Below are positions 1 through 9,012 of a DNA stretch of 64,000 bases, piece after piece. A model generated the notes under the pieces. That model searched no databases, had not been told where the DNA came from, and saw nothing but the letters and a program-made list of their open reading frames with translations. The stretch is from positions 16,412 to 80,411 of the forward strand of contig NZ_JBHUOR010000141.1 in NCBI RefSeq assembly GCF_042686175.1, written 5' to 3'. The stretch's first letter is position 1. Each line of letters starts with the position of its first letter. Both the position numbers and the translations under genes were made by a program. This DNA comes from Kurthia populi. Lineage in GTDB: Bacteria > Bacillota > Bacilli > Bacillales_A > Planococcaceae.

Positions 1-1501
1 TTTGACCAGCCATTAATAAACCAAGCTGTTGTTCTGTTGTTTCTTGTGGTTTTACCGTATCAATAATATGTCCGTCATGAATAACTGCAATTGTATCCGA
101 TACGTTCATAACCTCGTCTAATTCAAACGAAATCAGTAATACGGCTTTTCCTTTATCACGTTGCTCGATTAGACGGCGGTGAATAAATTCGATTGCCCCT
201 ACATCCAACCCACGTGTTGGTAATGCCGCAATCAATAACTCTGGGTCACGATCGATTTCACGACCAATAATTGCTTTTTGTTGGTTACCACCTGATAATG
301 CACGTGCCTCAGTTGATGCACTTGGTGTACGCACATCAAATTCTTGAATGATTTTTTCTGCTAATTTATCGATTTTTTTATAATCGATAATACCACCTTT
401 AGAAATAGGCGATTGATAATAGGTTTGAAGTGCAATATTATGTCCAATTGGGAAATCCAATACCAGACCATGCTTATGACGGTCTTGTGGAATATGCCCC
501 ACGCCAGATTCTGTAATCTTACGTGGCTTCAATCCTGTAAGTTCTTGACCTTTTAAGAGTACCTTACCTGAAGATATCTTTCGAAGACCGGTGATTGCTT
601 CGATTAGCTCGGATTGTCCATTACCATCAATACCAGCAATCCCCACAATCTCTCCAGCTCGGACGGTCAAACTTAAATCTTTCACGCGATCGACGCCTCG
701 ATTGTCTTTCACATTTAAACCTGTCACTTCTAAAATCGTTTCTTTCGGCGTAGCAGCCGTTTTTTCTGTTTTAAATACTACTTGACGACCTACCATCATC
801 TCAGCTAGTTCATCTGGATTTGTCTGTGCAGTTGTCACAGTACCAATCCCTTGCCCTTTACGAATAATTGTTACACGATCTGAAACTTCCATAATTTCTT
901 TTAGCTTATGCGTAATTAAGATAATCGACTTACCTTCTGAAATTAAGCGCTTCATAATTTGAATTAATTCCGTAATTTCTTGCGGTGTTAACGAAGCGGT
1001 TGGTTCATCGAAAATCAAAATATCTGCACCACGGTAAAGCGTTTTTAGAATTTCCACACGTTGCTGCATACCTACTGAAATATCTTCAATTTTTGCATAG
1101 GCATCAACATTCAAACCATATTGTTCTGACAGTTGCTGCACTTTTTTAGCAGCTTTTTTAATATTTACTGTGCCGAGCGCTGTTGGCTCATTTCCCAAAA
1201 TAATATTTTCCGTCACCGTGAAGTTTTCAACTAACATAAAGTGTTGGTGAACCATGCCGATACCTAAATCATTCGCTTTGTTTGGATCTGAAATCTTCAC
1301 TTCTTCTCCACGAACTTTAATCGTACCTGCTTCTGGTTGATATAAACCAAACAGAACATTCATCAACGTCGATTTTCCTGCACCATTTTCTCCTAATAAT
1401 GCATGAATTTCTCCTTTTGCTAATTGAAGGGTGATATTATCATTTGCTACAAAATCCCCAAATTGCTTACGGATATTAAGCATTTCGATCACATATTCCA
1501 A
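1..1501 (-). CDS. nupO: Nucleoside ABC transporter ATP-binding protein NupO-like (C-terminus cut by window edge)
   Basis: This is the cytoplasmic ATPase of a BMP-type nucleoside importer. It has two fused ABC domains, as in YufO/NupO and sugar-type ATPases. The first Walker A (GENGAGKST) lies about 35 residues from the N-terminus. About 500 codons are present, and the last visible residues (QLGLLMAGQ) resemble the usual C-terminal end, so only a few residues should be missing. I chose the TTG start at 1501 because AAGGAG lies 8 bases upstream; the next in-frame ATG (1483) has no comparable site. The lipoprotein gene nupN is upstream and separated by 189 bp holding three hairpins. Permease genes (nupP, nupQ) are expected beyond position 1. 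The family assignment is strong; the substrate (purine nucleosides such as guanosine) is inferred from B. subtilis NupNOPQ. Confidence 0.9.
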   Translation of the reverse strand, partial: MEYVIEMLNIRKQFGDFVANDNITLQLAKGEIHALLGENGAGKSTLMNVLFGLYQPEAGTIKVRGEEVKISDPNKANDLGIGMVHQHFMLVENFTVTENIILGNEPTALGTVNIKKAAKKVQQLSEQYGLNVDAYAKIEDISVGMQQRVEILKTLYRGADILIFDEPTASLTPQEITELIQIMKRLISEGKSIILITHKLKEIMEVSDRVTIIRKGQGIGTVTTAQTNPDELAEMMVGRQVVFKTEKTAATPKETILEVTGLNVKDNRGVDRVKDLSLTVRAGEIVGIAGIDGNGQSELIEAITGLRKISSGKVLLKGQELTGLKPRKITESGVGHIPQDRHKHGLVLDFPIGHNIALQTYYQSPISKGGIIDYKKIDKLAEKIIQEFDVRTPSASTEARALSGGNQQKAIIGREIDRDPELLIAALPTRGLDVGAIEFIHRRLIEQRDKGKAVLLISFELDEVMNVSDTIAVIHDGHIIDTVKPQETTEQQLGLLMAGQ

Positions 1502-1569
1502 TGTGCTCACTCCTTCAAAATTCTCTTAAAAATAGTTTGTAATGGATTTATAAGGTTAATTAAATTAAC

Positions 1570-1628
1570 ACATGTAAAAATTCGAAATGTTCAAATTTTT
1601 ACATGTAATAAATTAAAAATTTATTACA
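1570..1628 (-). repeat. Two overlapping AT-rich inverted repeats between nupN and nupO
   Basis: ACATGTAAAAATT at 1570-1582 is exactly complementary to 1594-1606. TGTAATAAATT at 1604-1614 is exactly complementary to 1618-1628. They share bases 1604-1606, so the two stems would form back to back or compete. They lie downstream of the GC-rich hairpin at 1636-1661. A role in mRNA stability or processing between the binding protein and the ATPase is inference. Confidence 0.6.
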
Positions 1629-1664
1629 AAATAAACATGAGGGCAGACATTTGCCCTCATGAAA
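1628..1664 (-). terminator. Partial intrinsic terminator after nupN
   Basis: A perfect 10-bp stem, CATGAGGGCA (1636-1645) with TGCCCTCATG (1652-1661), has a 6-base loop. On the minus strand it is followed by TTTATTTTG. It lies 27 bases past the nupN stop codon. A leaky terminator here would give more solute-binding lipoprotein than ATPase, which is common in ABC import operons. Confidence 0.7.
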
Positions 1665-1690
1665 TACCGGACATAATCGCGGCAATACTA

Positions 1691-2752
1691 CTATTTTTCT
1701 GGTTGCTCAGGAACTTCAATTTTACCAGCGATGATATCTTCTTTTGCTGAGTCAACTTCTTTTTGTGTTTTATCAGAAATTGCACCGTGTGAATCAGCAA
1801 GACCTACACCATCATCTTTAAGACCGTAAGTTACTGTTTCGCCACCTGGGAAATCACCATCAGCTGAACGTTTGATCATATCTTGCGCAGCAACGTCAAC
1901 GCGTTTTAATACAGATGTCATCACAATATTTGTTTTATCGTCAACTTTACCTTCATCATATTGGTCACGGTCTACACCGATTGCCCATACGTCATTACCA
2001 GATTTTTTCTGAGCAATTGCTTCAGTGAATAAACCTTGACCTGTACCACCAGCTGCATGGAATACGATATCCGCGCCACCGTCATACATACGTTTAGAGA
2101 TTGCTTGACCTTTCGCTGCGTCACCAAATGAACCAGCATATTGAACGTCAACTTTCACTTTAGGATCAGCTGCTTTAGCACCTGCTACGAAACCTGCTTC
2201 AAAACCACCGATGATATTACCTTCCATACCGCCTAAGAAGCCAACTTTACCAGTTTTTGATTCTAATGCTGCGGCAACACCCGCTAAGTAAGAAGCTTCG
2301 TTTGCTTTAAACATAATTGATGTAACATTATCTAAATCTGGTACTACTGAATCGATAATAGCGATTTTCGCATCTTTTTGTTGAGCGGCTACTTCTTTCA
2401 CTGAGTCTTCTAATTTAAATCCTACCGCAAATACTAAGTCAAAGTCACGACGAACTAAGTTGTTAATATTTGTTGTAAAATCAGAGTCAGAAGCTGATTG
2501 TAAATAATCGTAACCACCATCGCCTTTTTTCAGACCAGCCTCTTTCCCATAAGCTTGTAGACCTTCCCAAGTTGATTGGTTAAATGAACGGTCATCAATA
2601 CCACCTGTATCCGTTACCATTGCTACTGAGAATGAATCTTTGTTGTCTCCACCTTTAGAATCGTCTTTCGAATCACTTGAACCACAAGCTGCCAATAAAG
2701 TACCTGACGCTAATAATGCTGTCAATGCTAAACCAATTTTACGCTTTTTCAA
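1691..2752 (-). CDS. nupN: BMP-family nucleoside-binding lipoprotein (NupN-like)
   Basis: This is the extracellular substrate-binding lipoprotein of the nucleoside ABC importer (basic membrane protein/PnrA family, about 350 residues; 353 here). A positively charged start (KKRKIG) and hydrophobic stretch lead to the lipobox LLAAC, with the acylated Cys at residue 23. A Ser/Asp/Gly-rich linker follows, then the periplasmic-binding fold with family motifs VAMVTDTGGIDDRSFNQS and GVAAALESKTGKVGFLGG. The TTG start at 2752 is supported by GGGAGG eight bases upstream. The regulator gene lies 75 bp upstream and nupO downstream. Purine nucleoside is the likely ligand by homology; this is not proven here. 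Confidence 0.92.
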   Translation of the reverse strand: MKKRKIGLALTALLASGTLLAACGSSDSKDDSKGGDNKDSFSVAMVTDTGGIDDRSFNQSTWEGLQAYGKEAGLKKGDGGYDYLQSASDSDFTTNINNLVRRDFDLVFAVGFKLEDSVKEVAAQQKDAKIAIIDSVVPDLDNVTSIMFKANEASYLAGVAAALESKTGKVGFLGGMEGNIIGGFEAGFVAGAKAADPKVKVDVQYAGSFGDAAKGQAISKRMYDGGADIVFHAAGGTGQGLFTEAIAQKKSGNDVWAIGVDRDQYDEGKVDDKTNIVMTSVLKRVDVAAQDMIKRSADGDFPGGETVTYGLKDDGVGLADSHGAISDKTQKEVDSAKEDIIAGKIEVPEQPEK

Positions 2753-2827
2753 TTTGGAGTCCTCCCAAAAAAGTGAAATTTTTATTTTTTGTATTGCTAC
2801 GATAGCAGAAATGAATACGCTGATTTG

Positions 2828-3556
2828 TTATACACGCTTACGAACTACATGAAAGCTAAATTTATCAGCTCGGAAATAGTTGCGTGAGTAAAGAACCACT
2901 CGATCGTTATCATCATAGTGGAACTGCTTTAATACGAGTAAAGCTTGATCTGCTTTACAATTTAAGATTGGAGATACTTCATTGTGATAGCCAATAGGGT
3001 CAATATATGTCACTGCATATGACACGTGAATATCACCTGATTGTTCTAAAGATTGAAAAATCGATGGATTCTCCATTGTTAAAAAATCTGCCGATAGATA
3101 ACTACTTGGCACTTGGTCTACACAATAGACGACGGGTTCCCCATCCGCTGTACGAACACGTTTAATCGTCATTATAGATTCATCTTCATCGCATTGAAAG
3201 CGCTTAATATCTTCTTCAGTCGAAATAGAAGCCGTGGAACTAATATATGTTGTGCCAGGCTCCATGCCTACTTCTTCGATCATTGAAGAAATGCTCGAAA
3301 GTTGTTCAATTCCTGATGTGAACACGGGTTTTGGGTTAACGAAAGTACCTACACCATGCCTGCGAACAATGATATTTTCCTCTTCCAACAGTCGCAATGC
3401 TTCACGAAGCGTTGCGCGACTGACTCCTAATGATTTAGAAAGTTCAAATTCTGATGGTAGTTTTTCATTTTCTTTAAAAACACCATTTTCAATATCCGTC
3501 TTTAAATGATCAATTACTTGGAGATACAGATGACGATGATCTGATTTTATAGCCAT
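2828..3556 (-). CDS. ymfC: GntR-family regulator with UTRA ligand domain (YmfC-like)
   Basis: A transcription factor of the HutC/GntR subfamily, 242 residues. Residues about 8-75 form the winged helix, with the signature SFELSKSLGVSRATLREALR and HGVGTFV. Residues about 95-235 form a UTRA effector-binding domain ending in the typical SRNYFRADKFSF. The start at 3556 has GGTGGTGA upstream. It is co-directional with and directly upstream of nupN, so it probably controls the nucleoside transporter and itself, although other Bacillales also place a GntR gene here without a known role. Repeats of ATCAG type lie just upstream of the gene and could be its operator. Confidence 0.88.
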   Translation of the reverse strand: MAIKSDHRHLYLQVIDHLKTDIENGVFKENEKLPSEFELSKSLGVSRATLREALRLLEEENIIVRRHGVGTFVNPKPVFTSGIEQLSSISSMIEEVGMEPGTTYISSTASISTEEDIKRFQCDEDESIMTIKRVRTADGEPVVYCVDQVPSSYLSADFLTMENPSIFQSLEQSGDIHVSYAVTYIDPIGYHNEVSPILNCKADQALLVLKQFHYDDNDRVVLYSRNYFRADKFSFHVVRKRV

Positions 3557-3569
3557 TCAAATCACCACC

Positions 3570-3616
3570 AATCAGTCATCAGACATCAGACGTAGAACAT
3601 TTCTGCTAATCAGACA
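3570..3616 (-). promoter_or_regulatory. Repeated ATCAGAC motifs, possible operator upstream of the GntR gene
   Basis: AATCAGT (3570-3576) is followed by two tandem copies of CATCAGA (3577-3590). A fourth related copy, AATCAGACA, is at 3608-3616, next to a TATAGT-like -10 element on the minus strand. Tandem 7-bp spacing overlapping the probable transcription start suggests a regulator binding region. Binding by the adjacent GntR protein is inference. Confidence 0.35.
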
Positions 3617-3721
3617 ATACTATATCACTTTTAATTTAATAAATAAATAGCTTTAAACAAAAACTGTGTTAAAACAGCGAAAATTTTCTAACATTTATAA
3701 TTTTTTCGTCAATTGTATAGT

Positions 3722-3757
3722 AAAAAAATGCAGGGACTCCAAAAACTTCCCTGCATT
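3722..3757 (-). terminator. Intrinsic terminator after ftsK
   Basis: The stem ATGCAGGGA (3728-3736) pairs with TCCCTGCAT (3748-3756) around an 11-base loop. On the minus strand it is followed by a run of T (complement of 3722-3727). It lies 10 bases past the ftsK stop. Confidence 0.9.
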
Positions 3758-3766
3758 TATATCAAT

Positions 3767-6151
3767 TTACTTACTTATTAATATTTGACGTGGCTTACTT
3801 TTTTCCGCAGGACCTACAACACCATGTTCTTCCATCTGATCCATGATGCGAGCAGCTCTCGCATAGCCAATTTTTAACTTGCGCTGTAAAAATGATACAG
3901 ATGCATTGTCCTGTTCTACAACAAGGCGCACCGCTTCATTATAAAGCTCATCTGTATCCTCATCTGCCTCAGGTGCAATGTCCTCATCTGTTGGAATCAT
4001 TTCTTCTTGGTATTGTGCTTTTTGCTGACTAATGACATATGCGACAATATCTTGTACTTCTTCATCTGAAACAAATGCACCTTGAACACGTGTCGGTTTT
4101 GATTCACCAGAAGGTAGGAATAGCATATCCCCACGTCCTAGTAAACGCTCTGCCCCGCCCATATCCAAAATAGTACGTGAATCAATTTGTGACGATACAG
4201 CGAATGCAATACGAGATGGAATATTCGCCTTAATAACCCCCGTTAACACATTTACAGAAGGTCTTTGAGTGGCAATAATTAAATGAATGCCTGCCGCACG
4301 CGCCATTTGTGCTAAACGCATAATCGAATCTTCTACATCGCCTGCTGCTACAAGCATTAAATCAGCAAGTTCATCCACAATCACAACAATAAAAGGTAAA
4401 TGTGGATGCTTTTCATTATTTTCTTCGTTAAATCGATCTACATGTTTATTATAACCTTCAATATTTCTTGTGCCTGTATGTGAAAATAAATCATAGCGTC
4501 GTTCCATCTCACTAACTACTTTCTTTAGGGCTTCAGAAGCTTTGCGTGGGTCCGTTACAACGGGTGCCAATAGATGCGGCACACCATTATAAACACTTAA
4601 TTCAACCATTTTAGGGTCAATCATCATCATTTTTACTTCATGTGGTTTAGCCCGCATTAAAATACTAATAATAATACTATTAATACAAACTGATTTACCA
4701 CTACCAGTAGAACCTGCTACTAATAAATGTGGCATTTTGTTTAATTTTGTTAGTTTTGCCTCTCCTGAAATATCGCGACCTAAGCCAACAACCAATTTTT
4801 CATCTGGTTTATTACTTGGAGAAGCTTCTAATACAGAACGTAAGCTAACCATTGAAATTTCTTTATTCGGCACTTCAATCCCCACAGCAGATTTACCTGG
4901 AATTGGCGCTTCAATACGAATATCTTTTGCAGCTAATGCCAATGCCATATCATCTTGTAAATTAACGATTTTACTAACCTTCACGCCACGTTTAGGTAAA
5001 ACTTCATATTCTGTAACAGCTGGCCCCAAATGCACTTCTGTCACATTAGCCTGAACACCAAAAGCATCTAATGTTTGCTCAATCGTTCTAGCATTTTGTT
5101 CAATAACTTCAAATTCAGCAGACTGATCTTTTACGGGCGGCAAGGCGAGTAAATCCATTTTTGGTAAATCATAAGCCTCATTTTGTACTATACCCGCTTC
5201 TGACATAATAGTATCTTGTTGTTTCTGTGAATTTTTGTCTATTTTTTCCTCTTCTTTAACTACTGGTTGTTCTTCTTCGACTGCAATATTTTGCGTATAA
5301 GCTGAAATGTTCAACGCTGGTTTTTTTATACTGTCAGATTTACTATCTGCTATAACAGTTTCTTCTTTAGCTTTCTGACTAGTTTTGTGTTGCTTTGACT
5401 TATCAGAAATAACTGGCTCTAGCTCTTCTTCCATTTTTTCTTCACGAGCATACATAACCTCGTCACGTCTTTTAGCAATTTCCTCACGCCACTTTGGAAT
5501 TTGTTCCATTAAATACGGTACAAGTGCTTTCCCTGTCAATAAGATGATGCCAATCGCAATAAATAATACAGCTACTATTTTCGACCCTGTCATGTCCACG
5601 AGATTGTGAAATACTGCATACAAAACCGTTCCTAAAAGGCCGCCTCCAAGAAACCCATCTGGTTCTATATACGATTTTTCATGTACAATTAAGCCCCAGC
5701 TTTCGCTTAAAATACTTGTATTACGGTCAATCGATTCTCCATTATATAAATCATTAAACATCGCAATATGACTAAACAATGTCACACTACATAATAAACT
5801 GATGACACCCCAAATATAGCGATTTTTAAATGCTGGTAGCGTACGTCGCATCATCAAATAAACCGCATACCAAATCATAAAGATTGGTAATAATAAATAC
5901 CAATTACCAATTAATAATTTACTGAGTCCTTGAAAAAAACGCCCAATTAAACCAAACTGAAACATTGTAATAAAAGCAACTGCTATTAAAACTAGTCCGA
6001 CAATTTCATAAGACAAGGAAGGTCGCTTTTTTGCTGTCGCTTGTTTTTTCATCGGTGTTTTACGAGCATTAGGCTTCTTTGAAGACTCACGCTTCGTTGT
6101 TGTCGTTTGTTGTTTGCGAGTCGTCGTTTGCTTTGTCTTGTTCGACGCCAT
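3767..6151 (-). CDS. ftsK: DNA translocase FtsK/SpoIIIE
   Basis: A membrane-anchored hexameric DNA pump that moves chromosome ends through the division or sporulation septum. Its 794 residues are close to B. subtilis SpoIIIE (787). A Lys/Thr/Gln-rich cytoplasmic leader of about 45 residues is followed by four predicted membrane segments (about 48-200). An acidic and Lys/Glu-rich linker comes next, then the RecA-like motor with Walker A GSTGSGKSVC and Walker B FIVVIVDELADLM. The C-terminal gamma winged helix (SVSFLQRKLKIGYARAARIM) reads orientation sequences. The start ATG is preceded by AGGTGACGGC. The gene sits alone between two terminators with a TATAAT box upstream. Sequence alone does not separate a vegetative from a sporulation-specific role. 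Confidence 0.95.
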   Translation of the reverse strand: MASNKTKQTTTRKQQTTTTKRESSKKPNARKTPMKKQATAKKRPSLSYEIVGLVLIAVAFITMFQFGLIGRFFQGLSKLLIGNWYLLLPIFMIWYAVYLMMRRTLPAFKNRYIWGVISLLCSVTLFSHIAMFNDLYNGESIDRNTSILSESWGLIVHEKSYIEPDGFLGGGLLGTVLYAVFHNLVDMTGSKIVAVLFIAIGIILLTGKALVPYLMEQIPKWREEIAKRRDEVMYAREEKMEEELEPVISDKSKQHKTSQKAKEETVIADSKSDSIKKPALNISAYTQNIAVEEEQPVVKEEEKIDKNSQKQQDTIMSEAGIVQNEAYDLPKMDLLALPPVKDQSAEFEVIEQNARTIEQTLDAFGVQANVTEVHLGPAVTEYEVLPKRGVKVSKIVNLQDDMALALAAKDIRIEAPIPGKSAVGIEVPNKEISMVSLRSVLEASPSNKPDEKLVVGLGRDISGEAKLTKLNKMPHLLVAGSTGSGKSVCINSIIISILMRAKPHEVKMMMIDPKMVELSVYNGVPHLLAPVVTDPRKASEALKKVVSEMERRYDLFSHTGTRNIEGYNKHVDRFNEENNEKHPHLPFIVVIVDELADLMLVAAGDVEDSIMRLAQMARAAGIHLIIATQRPSVNVLTGVIKANIPSRIAFAVSSQIDSRTILDMGGAERLLGRGDMLFLPSGESKPTRVQGAFVSDEEVQDIVAYVISQQKAQYQEEMIPTDEDIAPEADEDTDELYNEAVRLVVEQDNASVSFLQRKLKIGYARAARIMDQMEEHGVVGPAEKSKPRQILISK

Positions 6152-6174
6152 GCCGTCACCTACTTTCTTTCTTC

Positions 6175-6180
6175 ATTATA
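6175..6180 (-). promoter_or_regulatory. ftsK: Candidate -10 box for ftsK
   Basis: TATAAT on the minus strand lies 23 bp upstream of the ftsK start codon and just downstream of the rnjB terminator. No good -35 hexamer is at the right distance; the spacer runs into the T-rich terminator tail. The call rests on the perfect -10 and the position. Confidence 0.4.
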
Positions 6181-6195
6181 CCTTGTAGTAAAAAT

Positions 6196-6236
6196 GAAAA
6201 AAAGGATTCCCTGCCAAGAGGCAAGGAATCCCTTTT
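6196..6236 (-). terminator. Intrinsic terminator after rnjB
   Basis: AAAAGGATTCCCTGCC (6200-6215) pairs with the complement at 6220-6236, with one mismatch, around the loop aaga. On the minus strand a run of seven T follows. It ends the rnjB transcript seven bases past the stop. Confidence 0.92.
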
Positions 6237-6243
6237 AGAATAA

Positions 6244-7911
6244 TTAATATTCCATGATAATTGGAATAATCATTGGACGACGTTTTGTTTTTTGGTATAA
6301 GTAACCATTTAACGTATCACGAATTTCTTGTTTAATACTTGTCCATTCATAAGAACCTTTTGTTACGTATTTTTCAACAACGCCTCGTACAAGTTTTGCT
6401 GATTCATCCATTAGCTCTTCAGATTCACGTACATACACGAACCCACGAGATAAGATTTCTGGACCTGAGGCAATTTTTTTCAATTTACGATTAATTGTTA
6501 CAACAACGATGAAAATACCATCTTGTGATAGTAATTTACGATCACGCAATACGATGTTACCCACATCGCCGACACCAATACCATCGATTAATACATTACC
6601 CGCTGTTATGCGGCCAGCCATACGCATTTTACCATTTTTGTATTCGACAATATCACCTTTATCCGCGATAAAGATTTGTGATTTTTGTAAACCGACATCT
6701 TGCGCTAATTTTGAATGCGTAATTAACATACGATATTCACCTTGGATTGGGATAAAGTATTTAGGTTGCATTAGATTTAGCATTAATTTTAAATCTTCTT
6801 GTGAACCATGTCCTGATACGTGAACTTTTTTATCTGCTGAGAATACTTTTGCACCTAGCTTAGATAATTCATTCATTGTATCAGCCATTTGCACTTCCAT
6901 ACTTGGAGATGGTGTAAATGTAATTAAAACCGTATCATTTTGTTTAATGCGTAAATCGCGGTGGTGTTTACGGATAATTTTTTCTAATCCTTCAAGTGGT
7001 TCACCTTGATTACCTGTAATAATTGCAACGATTTCATTATCTTCATAATCAGACATTTTATTAACTGGAATGATTTTTTCTGAATCAATTTCTAAATAGC
7101 CTAAACGCATACCTACTTCAAAAATTGTTTCTAAGCTACGACCTACGATTGCCACTTTACGACCTGAAGCAATTGCCTGATCAAATACTTGTTGAATACG
7201 AATGAAGTTAGATGCGTATAACGCTACTAGAATACGGCCTTCTGCTTTGTGGAATGTTTTTTCTAAACGAGTTTTTACAACGTTCTCTGATAATGTATAG
7301 CCTTCTTTTTCAGCTTCTGTAGAATCTGACATTAAGATGAATACACCTTCATCACCAAGCGCTGCCATTTTAGCGATGTCTGGGCGATATTTACCTTTTG
7401 CTGATTGATCAAATTTAAATTCACCTGTATGAACGATAGCACCCTCTGATGTATGGAATACAACACCTAATGAGTCTGGAATACTATGCGTTGTATGGAA
7501 GAATGTCACATACGTCGTTTTAAAGTTCATACGGCTTTTGTTTGTTACCTCAAAGAATTTTACTTGATGAGGTGCTGGATTTGCTTTTAAATGTTCTTTT
7601 GCTAACGCAATTGTTAAACGAGAGCCATATACTGGTGCATTTACTTTACTTAATAAGTAAGCCACCGAACCGATAGCATCTTCGTGACCATGTGTTAAGA
7701 AAATCCCTTTGACACGATCTTTATTTTCTACTAAGTAACTCATATCTGGAATGACGTAATCAATCCCTAACATTTCGTCCTCTGGAAACATTAATCCACT
7801 ATCTACTACGAAAATATCATCGTCGATTTCGACAACGTACATCGCTTTACCGATTTCACTCACGCCACCTAGTGGAATAACGCGAATCGTTTCATTTTTA
7901 ATTTTTGCCAC
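6244..7911 (-). CDS. rnjB: Ribonuclease J2
   Basis: A metallo-beta-lactamase/beta-CASP ribonuclease involved in mRNA turnover and rRNA maturation. The C-terminus (MIIPIIME plus one residue), the CASP region and the locus match RNase J2 (YmfA) rather than J1. I place the start at GTG 7911, which has GGAGG six bases upstream and gives 555 residues, the usual length; a longer frame reaching 7959 has no ribosome site. The metal-binding motif reads HGHEDA where active J1 enzymes have HGHEDH, so one zinc ligand is missing. J2 of B. subtilis (HGHDEN) is also degenerate and acts mainly as a partner of J1. tepA, which separates rnjB and spoIIIE in B. subtilis, is absent. Confidence 0.92.
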   Translation of the reverse strand: MAKIKNETIRVIPLGGVSEIGKAMYVVEIDDDIFVVDSGLMFPEDEMLGIDYVIPDMSYLVENKDRVKGIFLTHGHEDAIGSVAYLLSKVNAPVYGSRLTIALAKEHLKANPAPHQVKFFEVTNKSRMNFKTTYVTFFHTTHSIPDSLGVVFHTSEGAIVHTGEFKFDQSAKGKYRPDIAKMAALGDEGVFILMSDSTEAEKEGYTLSENVVKTRLEKTFHKAEGRILVALYASNFIRIQQVFDQAIASGRKVAIVGRSLETIFEVGMRLGYLEIDSEKIIPVNKMSDYEDNEIVAIITGNQGEPLEGLEKIIRKHHRDLRIKQNDTVLITFTPSPSMEVQMADTMNELSKLGAKVFSADKKVHVSGHGSQEDLKLMLNLMQPKYFIPIQGEYRMLITHSKLAQDVGLQKSQIFIADKGDIVEYKNGKMRMAGRITAGNVLIDGIGVGDVGNIVLRDRKLLSQDGIFIVVVTINRKLKKIASGPEILSRGFVYVRESEELMDESAKLVRGVVEKYVTKGSYEWTSIKQEIRDTLNGYLYQKTKRRPMIIPIIMEY

Positions 7912-8025
7912 TTCTTTTCCTCCTAAAATATATCCCGTACAGCAACCACTTACACTCATTATAATTGTTTACCCAATATTACACAATTAAAAAAATGTCA
8001 ATTCATGCCGTTATATCACGTTTCC

Positions 8026-8068
8026 AAAAAAAAAGAGTATCTAGATTTTCTCTAGAATACTCTCGAAT
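8026..8068 (-). terminator. Intrinsic terminator after dapA
   Basis: On the minus strand GAGTATTCTAGA and TCTAGATACTC form a stem with one bulge around a loop of A residues, followed by nine T. A tandem duplication of GAGAGTATTC overlaps the 5' arm. It lies about 22 bases past the dapA stop. Confidence 0.85.
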
Positions 8069-8089
8069 ACTCTCGGTCAATTAATCTAC

Positions 8090-8992
8090 TTAAACCGTAG
8101 CAAAAGATTTTTGTTGTTCAAAATAAGCATCCCATACAATATCAAATGCTGCCTTCTCTTCATCTGTTAACGCTACGATTGGTAAACGTACATTCTCATT
8201 ACATAAACCTAATTTTGATAACGCATATTTAACTGGTGATGGACTTGGTTGCGCGAATAATGCTCGAATTAACGGTAATAATGCTTGATGAATTTTTGCT
8301 GCTTCTGCATGACGGCCCTCTTTAAATAAAGAAATCATCGTTTGCATATCATTCCCAACAACATGTGCCGCTACTGATATAACACCATGTCCACCAACTG
8401 CTAATAATGGTAATGTAATGCCGTCATCCCCACTATACACTTTGAAATCATCTGGAGTTGAAGCAAGGATTTCAGACATTTGGTCTAAATCACCACTTGC
8501 TTCTTTAATGATTTGGATATTTGGTACTTGTGCCAGTTTGGCAACCGTTTCCGGTGCAATATTAATGCCTGTACGTCCTGGAATATTATAAAGCATTACT
8601 GGAATATCTACAGACTGCGCAATATCAACAAAGTGAGCGTAGATTCCGCGTTGATTTGGCTTATTATAGTAAGGTGCTACTAGCATAACACCATCTACCC
8701 CAGCAACTTCAGCTTTTTGAGCCATAATTTTTGAGTAGTATGTTTCATTATCACCAACACCTGCAATAACTGGTACACGACCGTTAACGCGGTCTACTGT
8801 ATATTTTAAAACATCTAATTTTTCTTCCGTTGACAATGTTGGAACTTCTCCTGTTGTACCTAATACAACAATTGTATCTGTTCCAGTTGAAATTAAATGT
8901 TCAATCATACCCGCTAAATGTTTATAGTCTACCATTGCTCCATCTTTCGTAAATGGTGTGACCATTGCTGTTCCAATATTACCTAAATCCAT
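8090..8992 (-). CDS. dapA: 4-hydroxy-tetrahydrodipicolinate synthase
   Basis: Condenses pyruvate with aspartate semialdehyde, the first committed step to diaminopimelate (peptidoglycan) and lysine. It is a cytoplasmic TIM-barrel enzyme of 300 residues. Motifs seen are GTTGEVPTLSTEEK, APYYNKPNQRG, the catalytic Tyr in YNIPGRTG and the Schiff-base Lys in IIKEASGD. I prefer ATG 8992 (MDLGNIG) because AAGGGG directly abuts the earlier ATG at 9001, which would leave no spacing. It follows asd with a gap of about 20 bp, so the two are one unit. dapG (aspartokinase I), normally between them in B. subtilis, is missing. Confidence 0.95.
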   Translation of the reverse strand: MDLGNIGTAMVTPFTKDGAMVDYKHLAGMIEHLISTGTDTIVVLGTTGEVPTLSTEEKLDVLKYTVDRVNGRVPVIAGVGDNETYYSKIMAQKAEVAGVDGVMLVAPYYNKPNQRGIYAHFVDIAQSVDIPVMLYNIPGRTGINIAPETVAKLAQVPNIQIIKEASGDLDQMSEILASTPDDFKVYSGDDGITLPLLAVGGHGVISVAAHVVGNDMQTMISLFKEGRHAEAAKIHQALLPLIRALFAQPSPSPVKYALSKLGLCNENVRLPIVALTDEEKAAFDIVWDAYFEQQKSFATV

Positions 8993-9012
8993 TTTTGCCA
9001 TCCCCTTAAATT

